From assembly GCF_016545825.1 (NCBI RefSeq), contig NC_052618.1:7741398-7805397 (forward strand): 64,000 bases of DNA, written 5' to 3'. Made by a program: the position numbers and the translations under genes. Below, piece by piece: positions 11,363-24,026 of the stretch. The DNA comes from Eucalyptus grandis (taxonomy: Eukaryota; Streptophyta; Magnoliopsida; Myrtales; Myrtaceae). A model generated the notes under the pieces. It saw only the letters and a program-made list of their open reading frames with translations, had not been told where the DNA came from and did no database searches. The stretch's first letter is position 1. Each line of letters opens with the position of its first letter.

Positions 11363-14300
11363 GTCGAAACGGTACCGAAGGTCGATGGGACCATGACAGC
11401 AGTTCCCATCACCGCTGATGGGATAGACTAAATGAACGCGCCGCAGAGCGCGCATAGGGGTATTTGGGATAGATCCCGATGCTAGTAAAAGTGCATGTTG
11501 TCACCCAATTGGAGATAGCTGACTCACTAGAAGTGTGTGGAAGTTGTGGAAGGAAGCATGGATCAATCCAGTGTCCTATATAACTAGAGCATACTTTGAT
11601 TGTGGCCGACGGCCATCGTGTGAAGGATGGTTAGTAAAAGTCCAAAGGAGCATAGATGCAATTACTATAGTCAGGACGCCACTAGAATGGCGAAAAGAAT
11701 AGGAATGGAACCAACCTTGCACAAATCAGAGGAAGAATGTTCTTAAGGAAATCTTATTAGAGTAGCGTAGCAAAGCTTTAGACTAAGTTTGTCAAATTTC
11801 AGTTTGTTGAAATAAAGTTGAAGAAAGGAAAATCACTAGCTATAGTCATGTTCGACTAGTTGTTGAGGTGTAACTTTGACGCCACATGAATAGAAGGGGC
11901 TCATGGAGCATCTTGTGGTAATGAATGATGGTCATGGAGTAATCCAGCTTAGCCCATTAGCATGTGAAAGTGTCGAGTTTATTGGGAGTCGAAAAGAATC
12001 TTCGATTTCATTAATCTCGTCGGTTAAAGGCAACCTATTTGTTAGACGGAGATTGCCAAGATTATGTGGCGATTGTCATAGACAAGACATATTGAAGAAC
12101 TGAAAATTGAGGACTTCTCAGTAGTCTAAGAATTTCTAAAAGTGTTGCCACAGGGATTGTTAGGCTTGTCGTGAATGAAAAAGGTAGAATTTGCGATTGA
12201 GTCAGCAACCGAGACAAAGTCACTCTCTAAGGCTTCTTACCAGTTGTCGCTGTCTGAGTTAAAGGAATTAATGGTACATATGTGAGAATTACTGGTTAAG
12301 GGATTTGTATACACCAGTGCATAACTTTGGGGAGCACTAGTTTCGTTGGTGAAAAAAGATGGTTCATTGTAATTATGTATTGACTATTGTTAACTCAACC
12401 AGGTGACAATCAAGAACAAGTGTACATGGCTGAAGATCAACGAATTGTTGTAACTAGTTACGAGAGTGTCGGTATTTTCAAAGATCGACTTGGGAACAAG
12501 GTATCATCAATTGAGGATCATAAAGAAGGACATATTGAATTCCGTGTTTAGTAATCAAGATGGTCTTTACAAGAGTATTGTAGGGCTGTTTGGTCTGGTG
12601 AATACTCCAGCTGCTGTCATGGATGAGTACTGAGGAATATCTAGTTTAGTCCGTGGTTGTGTCTATCAATAATATTCTGATGTATTCGATGAGTACTGAG
12701 GAGTATGAGAGTCGTCTGAGGATGATACTTTAGACCCTAAGGACTCATGGATTGGACACTAAGTTTAGCAAATGCGAGTTTTGGTTGACTCATGTTGTGT
12801 TCTTAGACCACGTGATTTCAGGCGAAGAAATCTCCGTGGATCTAACCAAGATCGAAACAGTTATCAGTGGACCAAGACCGACAACAGTGACAGAGATCAG
12901 AAGTCATTTGGATTGGACAAATTACTACAGAAGGTTCGTGAAGGATTTTTAGAAATAGTGTCGTTGTGGACTAAACTTCTAAAGAAAGAAGAGAAAATTG
13001 TGTGAATAGACAAGTGCAAGACTAATTTCCAAGAGCTTAAGGAAAAGCTGACTACCGCACCTGTGCTGACGATTCCATCTGGTCCTGGAGGGTACGAGAT
13101 CTATAGTGATGCGTCGTTTAGAGGACTGGGTTGTGTGTTGATGCAACATGATAAGGTTGTTGCTTATGCCTTCCGCCAGTTGAGACCTCATGAGCTAAAC
13201 TACCCGGCACATGACTTGGAATTCGTAGCGATCATTTTCACGTTGAAGATTTGAAGACATTACGTGTTGAGAAAGATTCCAGATCTTCACGAGCCATCAA
13301 AGTCTCAAGTATCTATTCTCTCATAAGGAGTTGAATATGAAACAGTGTTGTGAATTAGAAATTTTGAAGGACTAGGGTTGTGATATTTTGCATCACCCTG
13401 GGAAGACGAATTAAGTCACAGATGTGCTAAGTTAGGAGTCTTTAGTTGCACATATGCTAGTTTAAAAAAAAATGGATCTTACTTAAGGAAATTCAAGATT
13501 TGGTTTTCAAATTTGAGATAGGCTACCTTCCAAATTTTATCGCCGCTCTCAAAATTGAGCATGATGCTTAGATTAGAATCAAGGCACAGCTTTGTAAGCC
13601 GAGAGGACTCTTGTAACCTCTCGACACCCCAGAGTGGAAATGAGTGCACATCATGATGGACTTTGTGAAGGACTCACTAAGAAGTCAGAGGGGATAATGA
13701 TTCTATTTGAGTAGTGGTCAATAGACTAATGAAGGTGGCTCACTTTATCGCCGTATGAAACGACCTTGATTTGAATAGGCATGCAGAAGTGTTTGTGCGA
13801 CAAATAGTTCGTCTACTTGAAGTGCTAGTGATGATTATATCGGATCTAGACCCAAGGATTATTCGTTTCAGTAGAACAGTCAGATGGTTCCTTTTGAAAC
13901 AAGACATGGCAGAATGTACATAACTTCAGCTGTTGAGATGAGGTTGGAGAATAAAAGATCACAGCCCAGAGTCTGTTTAACAATCAGTGATTGCAATTGC
14001 CGTGACCAAAGACAGATTCAAGACGGTTTAGAACCGCCAGAAAAGTTGTATCGTTGAGCATCAAAGACCCTTAGAATTCTAAATTGGTAATTACATCTTT
14101 TTAAAGATGTCACCAATGAAAGATACCTTGCACTTTGGCAAGGAGGGAAAAATTGAGTCCGAGGTACGTAGGTCCGTTTAAGATTCTAGAGAAAGAATCG
14201 GGATCCTAATTATCATCTTGCATTGTCACCAAGGTAGACACAAGTGCATGATGTCTTTCACATGTCGAGGTTGAGGACGTATGAACCTAACTCAACCCAC

Positions 14301-14540
14301 GTGCTAAATCTTGAAGAATTAGACGTGGACGACAGAGTGTCATACGTGGAAGGCTTGGTTCATATTGTGGTTCAGAACAAATTTTGTGTACCAAGATGGT
14401 CCCCTTGGTCAAAGTGGTCTAACAACACCACGGGACTAAAGAAGCAACCAGAGAAAGTGAGACAAGATGAGACGACAATACCCCTATCTTTTTGTTTAAG
14501 AATTGATAAAGGTTTAAATTCCAAGAACGAAATTTTTATA
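11363..14540 (+). pseudogene. gypsy pol remnant: RT, RNase H, integrase, C-terminal domain
   Basis: Domains appear in order in shifting frames. Protease and early RT are heavily decayed (11363-12700). The RT thumb region (12752-12952) shows KFSKCEFW and VISGEEISVD. RNase H (13063-13254) shows YEIYSDASF and a ...[11 protein letters not shown] block, with a stop at 13252-13254 followed by RHYVL in the same direction. Integrase (about 13600-13900) shows IMMDFV and, later, the SD-x-DPR block. The chromointegrase C-terminus (14100-14540) shows LNLEELDVDDRVSYVE. In a live element this polyprotein carries out reverse transcription and integration in the virus-like particle. Here dozens of stops and shifts prevent expression. 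Confidence 0.8.
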
Positions 14541-14553
14541 AGAGAGAAAGAGT
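14541..14553 (+). other. Polypurine tract
   Basis: A purine run, AGAGAGAAAGAG, directly precedes TGTGACA at 14554 and follows the 'ccaagaacgaaatttttataa' end of the internal domain, as in Tekay elements. It would prime plus-strand synthesis. Confidence 0.75.
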
Positions 14554-15534
14554 TGTGACATTCCAGATTTTCAATCTTTTTTTTCTACTGAATAAATCGG
14601 GCATTTCATTGACACGTCTATAATGCTATTCTCAAAGCCGATCATTCGTGGGATAACTAAACTATCTGGGGAAGTCATTAAGAGATTTTAATGCAATAGA
14701 CTTAAGAATTCGACCAGAAGTCGACTCCTCGACCGTGTTAACCTACAAGGGTCATTACGGCATTGTCAAAATCGATTAAACATCAGGAATAGGTCAATTC
14801 GACTAAGATGTGTGACCAAAGTGTGGGCGATTCCACCTGATTGCAAAATTTTCGTTGATCGACACTAGCCTGATTTTCTGTTATTTTGGGTATCCTATAT
14901 CCGTAATTGAAATCTTGAAATTTTCACGACTATTGAGAGTCACCAATGTGTCGAGTGGGTTCATTGTGGCTCGAAGGAAATCGACCACAAGTCATTTGCA
15001 TTAAAAATCTCTGAAAACTACTTGGTAGCTTAGGTCACGCTAAAAACGCGCCGAATGGAAATTAACTGTGAATTCGAGTCCATTTAGAAATTGAAGGTTC
15101 TATCATGTCATAATAAATTTTAGAAACATCAACTCAGTCTTAGAAGATTTTTCTACGACCTAGACTTTTTAGGAAAAAGTTGGTATATGACCGTTTTTGT
15201 TCAAAAAAAAGCTGAGGATAATTTTTTATCGTGAAATTTGGGACGCAAGATGGGTCAATTGACAAGGAAAAATATCGATTCGATCAATGAAGGGTTAATT
15301 GAATTTATTGAGACCAAATGAGATTGAATCGAGCAAAGATCGGTGTCCAATTAAAGAAAATGCTTCCAAATTCATGTGCCCCCATCAACCCACAACCCTT
15401 GGACCATTTCGGCCTTCTAGAAGAGTGCATGGGTGTCTCATTGTGAGCCAAGGAATGATACTCTGCCAAGGAGGAGACTTAGAGAGCAAGTGTGGAAAAT
15501 CAAGGCCATGGTGGCCCCCCTCCAATCTCATCTC

Positions 15535-15569
<35 letters not shown>

Positions 15570-16520
15570 TCTCAACCGGCCAAAACCCTCTCCATCTCCC
15601 TCCTCTCACCTTGTTTGAACCCCACCAGCATCCAAGGAAGTCGACGGAGTAGCCACACCACCGCCGGACCGTTTTCCTCCTCTGTTTTCATTTTTGCCGA
15701 TTTCTACTCCAGCTGACCTTTCACCAAAGATCCGAGTAAAAAGTCGACTTCCCGAATGAATCGCTGAACAAGCCACCCATCTCCATGAAGAGGACATCTA
15801 GACCGTTCATCAAGCCTGACCTCGCCCCAAATAGAGCCACCGGCTGTCCTGTACAGCCGACGCAAGCCGCCGTTCACCGGTCCGTCGATTCGCCTGGCAG
15901 CTTGCACGATTTCGCTTGTTTTGCGTTTTCTTCATGTTTTCTCCCATTCCGACCCTTCCTCCACTCATACCAACCACCAACAAGTCCCCCTCAACCCCCA
16001 GGTGTCACCGGTTGCCAACCAATCCCTCGCCGGAGTTCTGACCAAGCCCGTTCAGCTCTGTTTCTCCTCTGGTGACCAATTTTCCCCGATTCTGCAGAGG
16101 AAGTCCGAATTTGTGGCTGCTATTTTAGCCTTGGGACCACCCCGGATCATTATAGTTGAGGTCCCGAGCCTCCTTGCCATCGTCCATCAGCCGTACGCCG
16201 CCCCCAAGCCGCCAAACCTTCGCCACTCGCTGTTTCCAGACCAAACCGCCGCCGATTCCAGCTGCTTGGCTCAAGAACAGAAACCGAGGACAACAAGGTA
16301 TGTGCATTGGTTGCAATGGTTGCAATGTATATAAGCGTGGTTGTTTTTGAAAATTCAGAATTTAGTCCTACTTTCCTATCCTATTGTTTTATTGTCTAGG
16401 GATTATTTACATGCTTCCACATGCATATTAAAAAGAAAGGGTCAGCGATGCGTTTTGGGACGTCGCTATTAATCGACCAAGGTGAGGGATGGGTACGTGC
16501 TTGAGGATCAGGGAATGACA
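14554..16520 (+). repeat. 3' LTR (copy C) with a ~1.9-kb internal deletion
   Basis: It starts TGTGACATTCC and ends GGGAATGACA. From 14554 to about 16295 it tracks the 5' LTR from 5874 to about 7602. At 'gaggacaacaagg' it then jumps to 'tatgtgca...ggttgcaatg', which matches the 5' LTR at about 9509 onward. A (CT)n tract lies at 15539-15564. The open frames here (for example 15299-15652) come from this CT tract and have no protein meaning. Confidence 0.85.
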
Positions 16521-18629
16521 GTCCCCATTCCAAAGGATAAAAATAGTTTATCCACCACTACTATCGTCGATCAGTGCTATTTTTATCGGTTGGGATGAAC
16601 GAGTTTATGTAAGTAATGGATTACCACTAGTATTCACTCACAGATTCCACCCATAAACTCTCCTAAGGTCCTAGATTGGGCGATCGGGATTTTAGACCGC
16701 GATTGTGTGTTCGGTGTCATGCTAAAACTTGTAAACATGCATTTAAATTTAAACATCCAGCACTTCAATATAAACCCTCATCCATTTATACATCCTTACA
16801 CCACCTGCAAAACAAAGGGTTTACAAGCACGTCTCCCCTTATAACTCCCACCTACAAGACTATTTAACATGAGGTTAGCGACTAACCTGATTTTCCACGC
16901 GACTTTGACATGCAGGCGATCCTACACGAGACATGTTAGTTAAAGCACAACAATCATTTTTAAATGGCTTCAAGTCCTCCTAATCTAGTAACTAGTCCCT
17001 AATGGAGTCTCCAAGCTTGTCGTGACCCAATCTCGCTGCCCTCAAATTCCTCATCATCATGAGGAGAGAAAAAGGAGGGTAAGGTCGGGTTTAGGGGTAC
17101 TTGATCACGAGAGTTCCCTCATGACTCATGTTCCAAAAGATGTCATCACCTCGCCTTTTGGATCAAGTCTCTCGTGAGTTCCCTCCACGAGATCGCAAGC
17201 TTTCCCAACCTCATACCCCGCATGACAGCGGAGTGTCGCGATTCGTACCTACATGAGCGACACACCTTAGAAAAATGGTCGGATGTAGATATTGGATTTA
17301 ATGGTACATTTACCATGGTAGCCCTCTCGATAGTACACCTCGCCCATAAAGATGGCATCACTTCATCCTTTGGGTTACTCCCATATCAAGTATGCTAAAC
17401 ATGGTGAGTTTCATCGAAACTCATACCACACACGGGTTTATTTATAGTCTAGTTGTTTATGACAACCTAAAAATAAGACATGAGTCACCACTAGCCTCAT
17501 TTTGGGAGTCAGCTAGAAACTCAATCAAGGGTCAGGAGTGTTCTCTCGATTCCTACGCAACCAAATATCTAGGTTCGGGGACTTGGGTTACGTTAATATT
17601 TCTATTAGCACCCTTTCGGTACCTAAATAGTATGTTGTATTTTCCTAAGATGTCCATACGTTTCTTTGTACATTTTTCAGATCATTAATCCTAAACTAGG
17701 CGATCATGCGTAGTTGGTCATTTTCATTTTATTCTATTTCTTGGAAAAACAAGGAAAGAAAGCAATAAATGAAATTGAAATTGCAAGACAGTAAGTAAAC
17801 AATCAAGGAAATTGATAAATCTATCATGCAATCCTAAAAATATAAAAGAGAAACACAATTAAAAAAAAAAAAAAGATGAGAGAAAGAGAGAAAAACTCGC
17901 AACTTGTCTGGTTTTATACAACAAATGAAATTTGAGACATATATCGGAAAAATGAATAGTACATGATAATGGTTGGAATAGACATTGACCTCCACCATCT
18001 TCGTACTTTCTCCATCATTGGGGTTCTAATCTAAACCTAATCTAATAAACTTATAACTAGGTGAATATAATGGAAAGAAACAAGCATACACATCAAAACA
18101 ATTAAAAACAAGACATCATGTTGAGATCAATCATTTAAAATAAGTGCAATATGAAAGTCAAGTTTTGGGGCCTCAGGGTCGTCGGCCTTTGTCTTTCATG
18201 CGAAGGTCTCACTAAGACACCTGTCCAATCCATTTTGTGTGACTTATAGCAATTGTTGACCAATTGTATTCTTGCATGACCAATAACGCTACTAAGTCTC
18301 ATAATCAAGCGATCTATATGATCCTAGGGTTTTCCCTCGATATCATGCATCGACCCTACTATTTATCTAAAAATCACATACATTGCAAAAAATTTAAACA
18401 TGCATGTAGGTCTTTTGAACCTTGTTTTTCAACCAATCAAGTAGGAAAGTGAACTGTCGGCAGGTCACTTATTACCAAGAGCATGTACCAATCACAAACA
18501 CAAGTCATTTCTAATGCATGATGGGATTATATGTTTAAAGGTTACATGTGATATTTTAAAAAACATATCTCACAATCATTCATGAAAAGTTTTGAGACAC
18601 AAGGTGATGTCTCAGCTATGAAAGGTATT

Positions 18630-18945
18630 CAATTGCCAAGGCTAGCCCGAGGCTCGCATTAGAACTCACAAGCATCATAGGCATTTTGAATACAATTCAA
18701 ACCGTGACTTTCACGATGTCAAATCATGATTTAAAAAAAAAGTTTGAAAATATTTAGGATTAAGGAATATTTAGACTATGTAACACATTTAATTGCCAAG
18801 GCTAGCCCAGGACTCGCATTAGAATTCACAAGCGTCGCAGGCATTTTGAATATGGTCCAAACTATGATTTTTCCTTAAGCCAAATCGAGCTTTAGAAAAT
18901 AACCTTTTTAGGAATCGTTTTTGAAAAACATCACATGTACCAAAA
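18630..18945. repeat. Two-copy ~160-bp tandem repeat
   Basis: The phrase 'aattgccaaggctagccc' followed by 'gcattttgaata' and a 'gatttt/gatgtc' tail occurs at 18630 and again at 18790 (offset about 160 bp). The copies differ by scattered substitutions. No coding content. Confidence 0.65.
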
Positions 18946-20419
18946 CATTTTTTGAAAGATGCAATTTGAAAAGGCTAGTTGTTTAACAATAAAGATCAAA
19001 GCATTTAGAATAATTTTCATGAAGATGGCATGTCCTAATTTCACACACAAACTAACCTGAAAAATATAGCTAAACAATCACAATCATGTTTATATCAGGA
19101 AATTTCAAAACAAACATGCAAGGACAGAAAAATTGAGCAATACCTAATGATAATTTGGCAATGAAAAAAATTTCTAACGTGCATGACATGATGATGAACA
19201 ACTTTCGTGAAGAGATTTTTCTTAAAAAATGTACACATGATTTTACAAATATCAAACAACAAGCAACAACACATCAGAAATTTGTCCAAGCAACAGGACA
19301 TTCAGCTAATGTCACGAGAATTTGTCCTATCAGAACATGTCTAAAAATCATCAAATTTACACACAACATAGCCAACATGATGACAAAAAAGTTTTATTAA
19401 GAGGCCAATTTCCGATTCCAAATAGAAAAAAATGGAACAAAAATATCAAAGGTCTGTCCAAATAGGGGTTAAAACAAGGGATCCGAATTTGATCCTCTAT
19501 CCAGATTGTGATCTAGCTTTGAAAAAATGGAAAATAGTCCAAACGATGAGCGATTGGCATGAAATTAGCAGAAGTAGAAACTTCTAAGTGTTTTCTATAT
19601 CTTCCTAGAAGAGCTCGAGTCCAAACTAGGTCAATTTGGTATCCTAAAATCGAGATCTCTAAAAGTTCACGCATCAGTAATTAAGAAAACAGAACATAAG
19701 CATTCATTAGAAAATCTTAAAATCACTCAAAGAATGCCCAAATAGCATGAAGGAATCACACGGGACTTAGGATTGGATGTGACGGAAAGTTTAGATAGTC
19801 ATATAATCCTAAGCCAGTAGGCAAAATGTCATACAAAAATTAAATGACATTATGAGATGATTTTATGATTCCTAATGATATGATTGGGAATTCTAAATGT
19901 GACGAACACTTTTTGTGAGGCAATTTGATGTGCAAGATGAAACTCGAATGACATTACCTAAACACGTATACAAACCTTGTAACATGCGGTTCAATCATCA
20001 AGAAGGCATGATTATACGATTTGATTCTTAGATGACTCAAATAAGCATGGAAATGTGCTCATATGACAATGTATTTCAGCATTAAGTTTACAGGACAAGT
20101 ATAATTTCAGCTATCCTCAAGACATGCATAAATCCTACCAAAAATCCCACAAATAGAGCATACAGTGATGAATATTTCTCATTAAGAGATCAAAACTCAA
20201 TTAAGATCATATGAATCATGGCAAAAATGGCAAAACAGATCACACTATATGTCCAGCACATGTTGTTGCGGTACCTTTTACTCTAGTGCATGCAATTGAT
20301 TCACATTGCCAAAATAAAAACCTTGCAAAGAATGCATCAATTGAACATATATATCATGTATTTCAACTCTCATGAAGGATTTGAGTCCAAATAGATGCAT
20401 TTATGGACTTAATTTCATC

Positions 20420-20995
20420 AAAACATATCTCGGACTAATACTTGACAGACTAACCTATGTCCAGATCTAAGCAATTTTGACCTACCTAAACATGTCAAAA
20501 AATTGTGAAAAATAAATAAAGAACATGCACAACACCTGTACGAGAAACTTTCATGGAGGAAAGTTATTTCAGAACTCAACACAAAATCAGCACAAAAATA
20601 GCTAAAACAGAGATTTACTAAAACAGGTCTTGGACTAACACAGACAGACCAATCTATGTCCAGATTTAAGCAATTTTCACCTAGCTAATCATGTCCAAAA
20701 ATTTTGAAAAAAAAATATAGAAGATGCACAACACTTGCACAAAAACTTTTATGAAGAAAATTTTTCCAGAAATTAACAAAAGAATCAGCACAAAAATAGC
20801 AAATTAGAAATCGATATGGGACATTGACCTAAGCCTAGATTTAAGTAGATCCGACCCGCTTGAACACATCCAAAAATTATGAAAAAATTACAGAAGATGC
20901 ACAGCATGCTTTGGAAAAAAATTATGAAAAAAAAATTTGTCAAAAAATGATCATGAAAGTTGGCACAAAAATAACAAAGTCAAGGCGGAATCGGA
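20420..20995. repeat. Three-copy ~195-bp degenerate tandem repeat
   Basis: Units start near 20420, 20620 and 20815. Each contains 'tatgtccagatttaagcaa' (or a variant), then 'catgtccaaaaatt', then 'gatgcacaacac', then 'cagcacaaaaatagc'. Divergence rises towards the third unit. No protein reading is supported. Confidence 0.65.
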
Positions 20996-21767
20996 TCGAA
21001 TCGAAAAAAAAAAAAAACCTAAACTACTGCAAAATCGATAATCTTCAGAGGTGCTTTTGGAAGACCAAACGACGTTCATTTTGGGTTTGCAACCTATCGT
21101 TTTGAAGCTTGGGATGTCTATTATCTAATCTTAAGAGGACTTGAGATGAAACAAGATTGTTTCGGACCTCGTTTTTGCCAAAACAGTAACCTATGTACAG
21201 GCCTACGAAAATTACAGATTAGGCTTAAAATCATAATCATCATTCAAATCATTAACAACTCATTACAACAATCATACTCATCAATCTTAAGCATGTAAAA
21301 GCTCCTAATCTTGAATCCTAACCCCAATCGACTAACTCAATCTCGCTTAATCGGATTTGAGTTTTGAATCGTTACCTTTTTTGCGATTTTCATCGGTTTT
21401 TATCGCGATTAGTCGGTTCAAATTGTTGGATCACGATCGGGACTCCAAGAACCTAGTTCAGGTCACTACGGATTGGATTGGGACCAATCGAACCTCTGGC
21501 TCAAGGAAAAAAAGGAAGAACCGGTCCAAAACGGACTGGCCTTGACTTGTCGGCAAAGATCAAGCCGCTGGTGAAGATCCGGCCACCAATCCGATCCCCT
21601 CTTTCCACAGCAGCGTCAAAAACTCTTGATATGGCAAATCACGAGCAGCTTGAAGGTTTGGGAGCTCCGGTGACCGCCGGTTCGAACCTAGAATGAGACC
21701 GGTCCAAGAAGCGAACCAAATCTAGAGAGAGAAATTGTGATATGTTTGTGCAACATTTTGGAGGAAG

Positions 21768-21771
<4 letters not shown>

Positions 21772-21802
<31 letters not shown>
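21772..21802 (+). repeat. (GA)n microsatellite
   Basis: About 15 GA units in a stretch that resembles untranslated or LTR DNA. Confidence 0.95.
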
Positions 21803-21803
<1 letters not shown>

Positions 21804-23500
21804 CTGAGGAGAGAGCAAAATTCGTGCAAATGAACCCCCCCTTTTTGAAAATAGAATAAATTTTACTTATATACTCCCACATTAAGCGATTCTGGCCGTC
21901 GGTTCGACCCTATAGCCAAAATCTCGATCCAACGGTTAAAAATCCATTTTGAATTCTCCATTATGATCTCAAGGTGTCAGGTAATTGATCTAGTGGGTTT
22001 GATTTGCAAAAAACCAAGCCAAAATCGAGAATTGCGTCAAAATGTCTAATTAGGGGTCAATTTGCAATTCAACGAAATCCGTAGACCAATTTGTAAAATT
22101 TTGGGAACTTGAATGTATAGAAGTGAAATTGAGAGTGAAAGGGTTCCAGTAATGGTGGCGGAGGCCAAGAACTAGCCGACAAGGGCTCGAATCGGCCAAT
22201 CCCACCGACGGATGGTCAAACCGGCCGGATCGGTTCGGTCTGGTTCAACCGGATTTTGACCAATTCCTTACCGGTTTGGTCAGGTTCCAGGTGTTTTGTC
22301 CACTTGGGACCCTTGTGGATCAAAAATTTATGCAATTTGACCCCTAAAGGACTTAATTGAAGGGGAATTTTATCATTTTTATGAAGAAATTGACCAATTA
22401 AGATACAATTAAACTAATCAAACCTTATGAACGTGATCTAGGGGTCTTTTATTGACCTAATTGAATGACTACCGTGGAAAAAAATGAGTCGAAACCATGA
22501 GTGCTTTGAATTGGGCCTAAAGGGCTAAAACGGTAAAATTTGCAATTCAATGGGCAAAATGGCAAATTAACTTAAATTGAACTCAATTAGTGTCACAATT
22601 GTCATATTTAATGAGCTACTCATATGTAAGATCAATTACCACATTCAAATTGACATTGAATTGAATTGCTCGAGCTTAGGTAAAAAATGGATCTAAGCCT
22701 AATATTAAAATTGGACCTAGATTTATGAAATTAAACCATAGCCATGAATGGGTCAATTCGAATTTTGTCAATTGAAGCTTAATTGTTTGACTTTCTAATG
22801 CTCTGGAGGATAAAATTCTTCAAATTGATGAGTTCTTGTGCGAATTTCAAATTGGATTTATCTTAAGAAAATGAGTAAGAAACAATTGCCCGTTCGTAAG
22901 TTATGAATGATCGATTTTGATTCCCTAATTAGGGCTCAAAACGACAATTCGTATTTTGACTTGGTAAATCGCGAGATTAAATTGCCGCGGTCGGCCGAGG
23001 TCATCGACCCTAGCCAGGGCCCGACGCCACCACCCAACCCTCCCCCTCCGTCACCCGCCCTTCCTGGCGACGGCGGGGGGGAGGCGACATGGTGGCTGAG
23101 GGCTTAGCCCTCAGTCGTCTCCCCCCATTTTATTTTATTTTTCTTTTTTTTTAATTTTAAAATTATTATTTTAAAATATTTTAATTAAATTTAATTTTAA
23201 ATTTAATTTAATTAATTTTTATATTAATTATTACCACGTCACCAAAATGATGCCGTTTTTGCATTATTTGCCCACGTCATATGCAAAACGGCATCGTTTT
23301 GCACTTACTTACGTCGGAAAACGCCACGTATGTAATTTGCCGAATTTTGGCCGGATTAGCACTCAAGCCGAGTGGCCCATTTTACTTCGATTTTGTTTTA
23401 AGATACATTTCGTAAGTTACGACACTTAAGTCATTCATTTCCGCAAAGCTTACAGACTCAGAGGTCCGAGTTTTCCTAAATCTGAAAAATACTTTGATTG

Positions 23501-24026
23501 GACGAACAAGGGGCTTAAGCTCTTACTGAGCATTGTGTTATGGAGTCAAGTTGCCTTGACAAAGTGTTCACAGTGTGCATGTGTCAAATCCCCTTTCTTT
23601 TTTTCCCTTTTCTTTTTTTTTTTTCCTTTCTCTGTCTCTCTCCCAACTTCGGCCTCTCTTAAAGGGGCTAGCACACCCTTCTTTTTCTTGTGTCTTTTGA
23701 CTTTTCAACCTTCATTTTATTTCCTTTTTTAAAAACCCAAGTGGGGCCCACCTCTTCTTTCACCTACTGAAAAGAAGTCCAACGATTGCCTATTGAATTG
23801 CATTTTTAAATTGATTAAATTAAATTTCGGAAGCCGTAGATGGAATGAAAGATGCCCCTCCGGAGTTCTCATTGGAATTGCCTACTCAAAGTCAAGATTC
23901 CATAACTTTGATCTGAGCTTCTTAGATCGAAGCAGGTGTGTATGCCTGTTCTCTTCCTCCTACGATCTCCCAGTAGTCCCGTCTGAAGAAAGACCTAGTC
24001 TTTACGATTTCTTGAGCTTCTCATTC
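23501..24026 (+). promoter_or_regulatory. Presumed upstream region of TNL1
   Basis: This region lies directly 5' of the TNL1 start codon. It holds long C/T-rich runs (23580-23650, 23675-23735) typical of plant promoters and 5' leaders, plus a W-box-type motif TTGACT at 23697-23702, the binding core for WRKY factors that often control immune receptors. No clear TATA box or transcription start could be chosen. The frame of exon 1 stays open upstream to 23793, but the TIR family normally starts close to the YEVFLSFRG motif, so 24027 is preferred. Confidence 0.35.

Larger units (their letters stand above)
5874..16520 (+). mobile_element. Complete but dead Ty3/gypsy (Tekay/Del-like chromovirus) retrotransposon
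   Basis: The order is 5' LTR (5874-9722), PBS (9735-9746), gag with a CCHC remnant, protease/RT/RNase H/integrase remnants, a polypurine tract (about 14541-14552) and 3' LTR (14554-16520). Flanking pentamers GTCCT (5869-5873) and GTCCC (16521-16525) agree at 4 of 5 bases, consistent with a decayed 5-bp target duplication. If TGTGACA is the true start, this fits exactly. RT comes before integrase, as in Ty3/gypsy. The RNase H phrase [10 protein letters not shown] and the C-terminal phrase VHDVFHMSRLR-like point to the Tekay clade. All coding parts carry stops and frameshifts, so the copy is old. A MITE is nested in gag. Confidence 0.85.
16526..23500. other. Gene-poor repeat-derived region
   Basis: About 7 kb without a recognisable protein. 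The texture (AT-rich with islands such as 'gcgattctggccgtcggttcgaccc' at 21884-21908, a (GA)n tract at 21772-21802, a proline-rich GC island at 23000-23110 and an AT desert at 23130-23240) resembles LTR and untranslated DNA of old antisense retroelements. No PBS, polypurine tract or matching LTR pair was found, so no element is called. Two sets of degenerate tandem repeats are listed separately. Confidence 0.5.

Noticed and set aside
15299..15797. Overlapping open frames rich in Ser-Leu and Arg-Glu on both strands
   Set aside because: They are produced by the (CT)n tract inside the 3' LTR. No family resemblance, and the position is explained by the LTR.
16526..17700. Protein-like open frames at 17146-17688
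   Set aside because: No domain recognised; surrounding sequence has repeat/LTR texture.
23793..24026. Upstream in-frame start for TNL1 adding 78 residues
   Set aside because: The extra residues look like leader DNA, and the TIR family starts within ~20 residues of its first strand. 24027 was preferred, though the longer start cannot be excluded.
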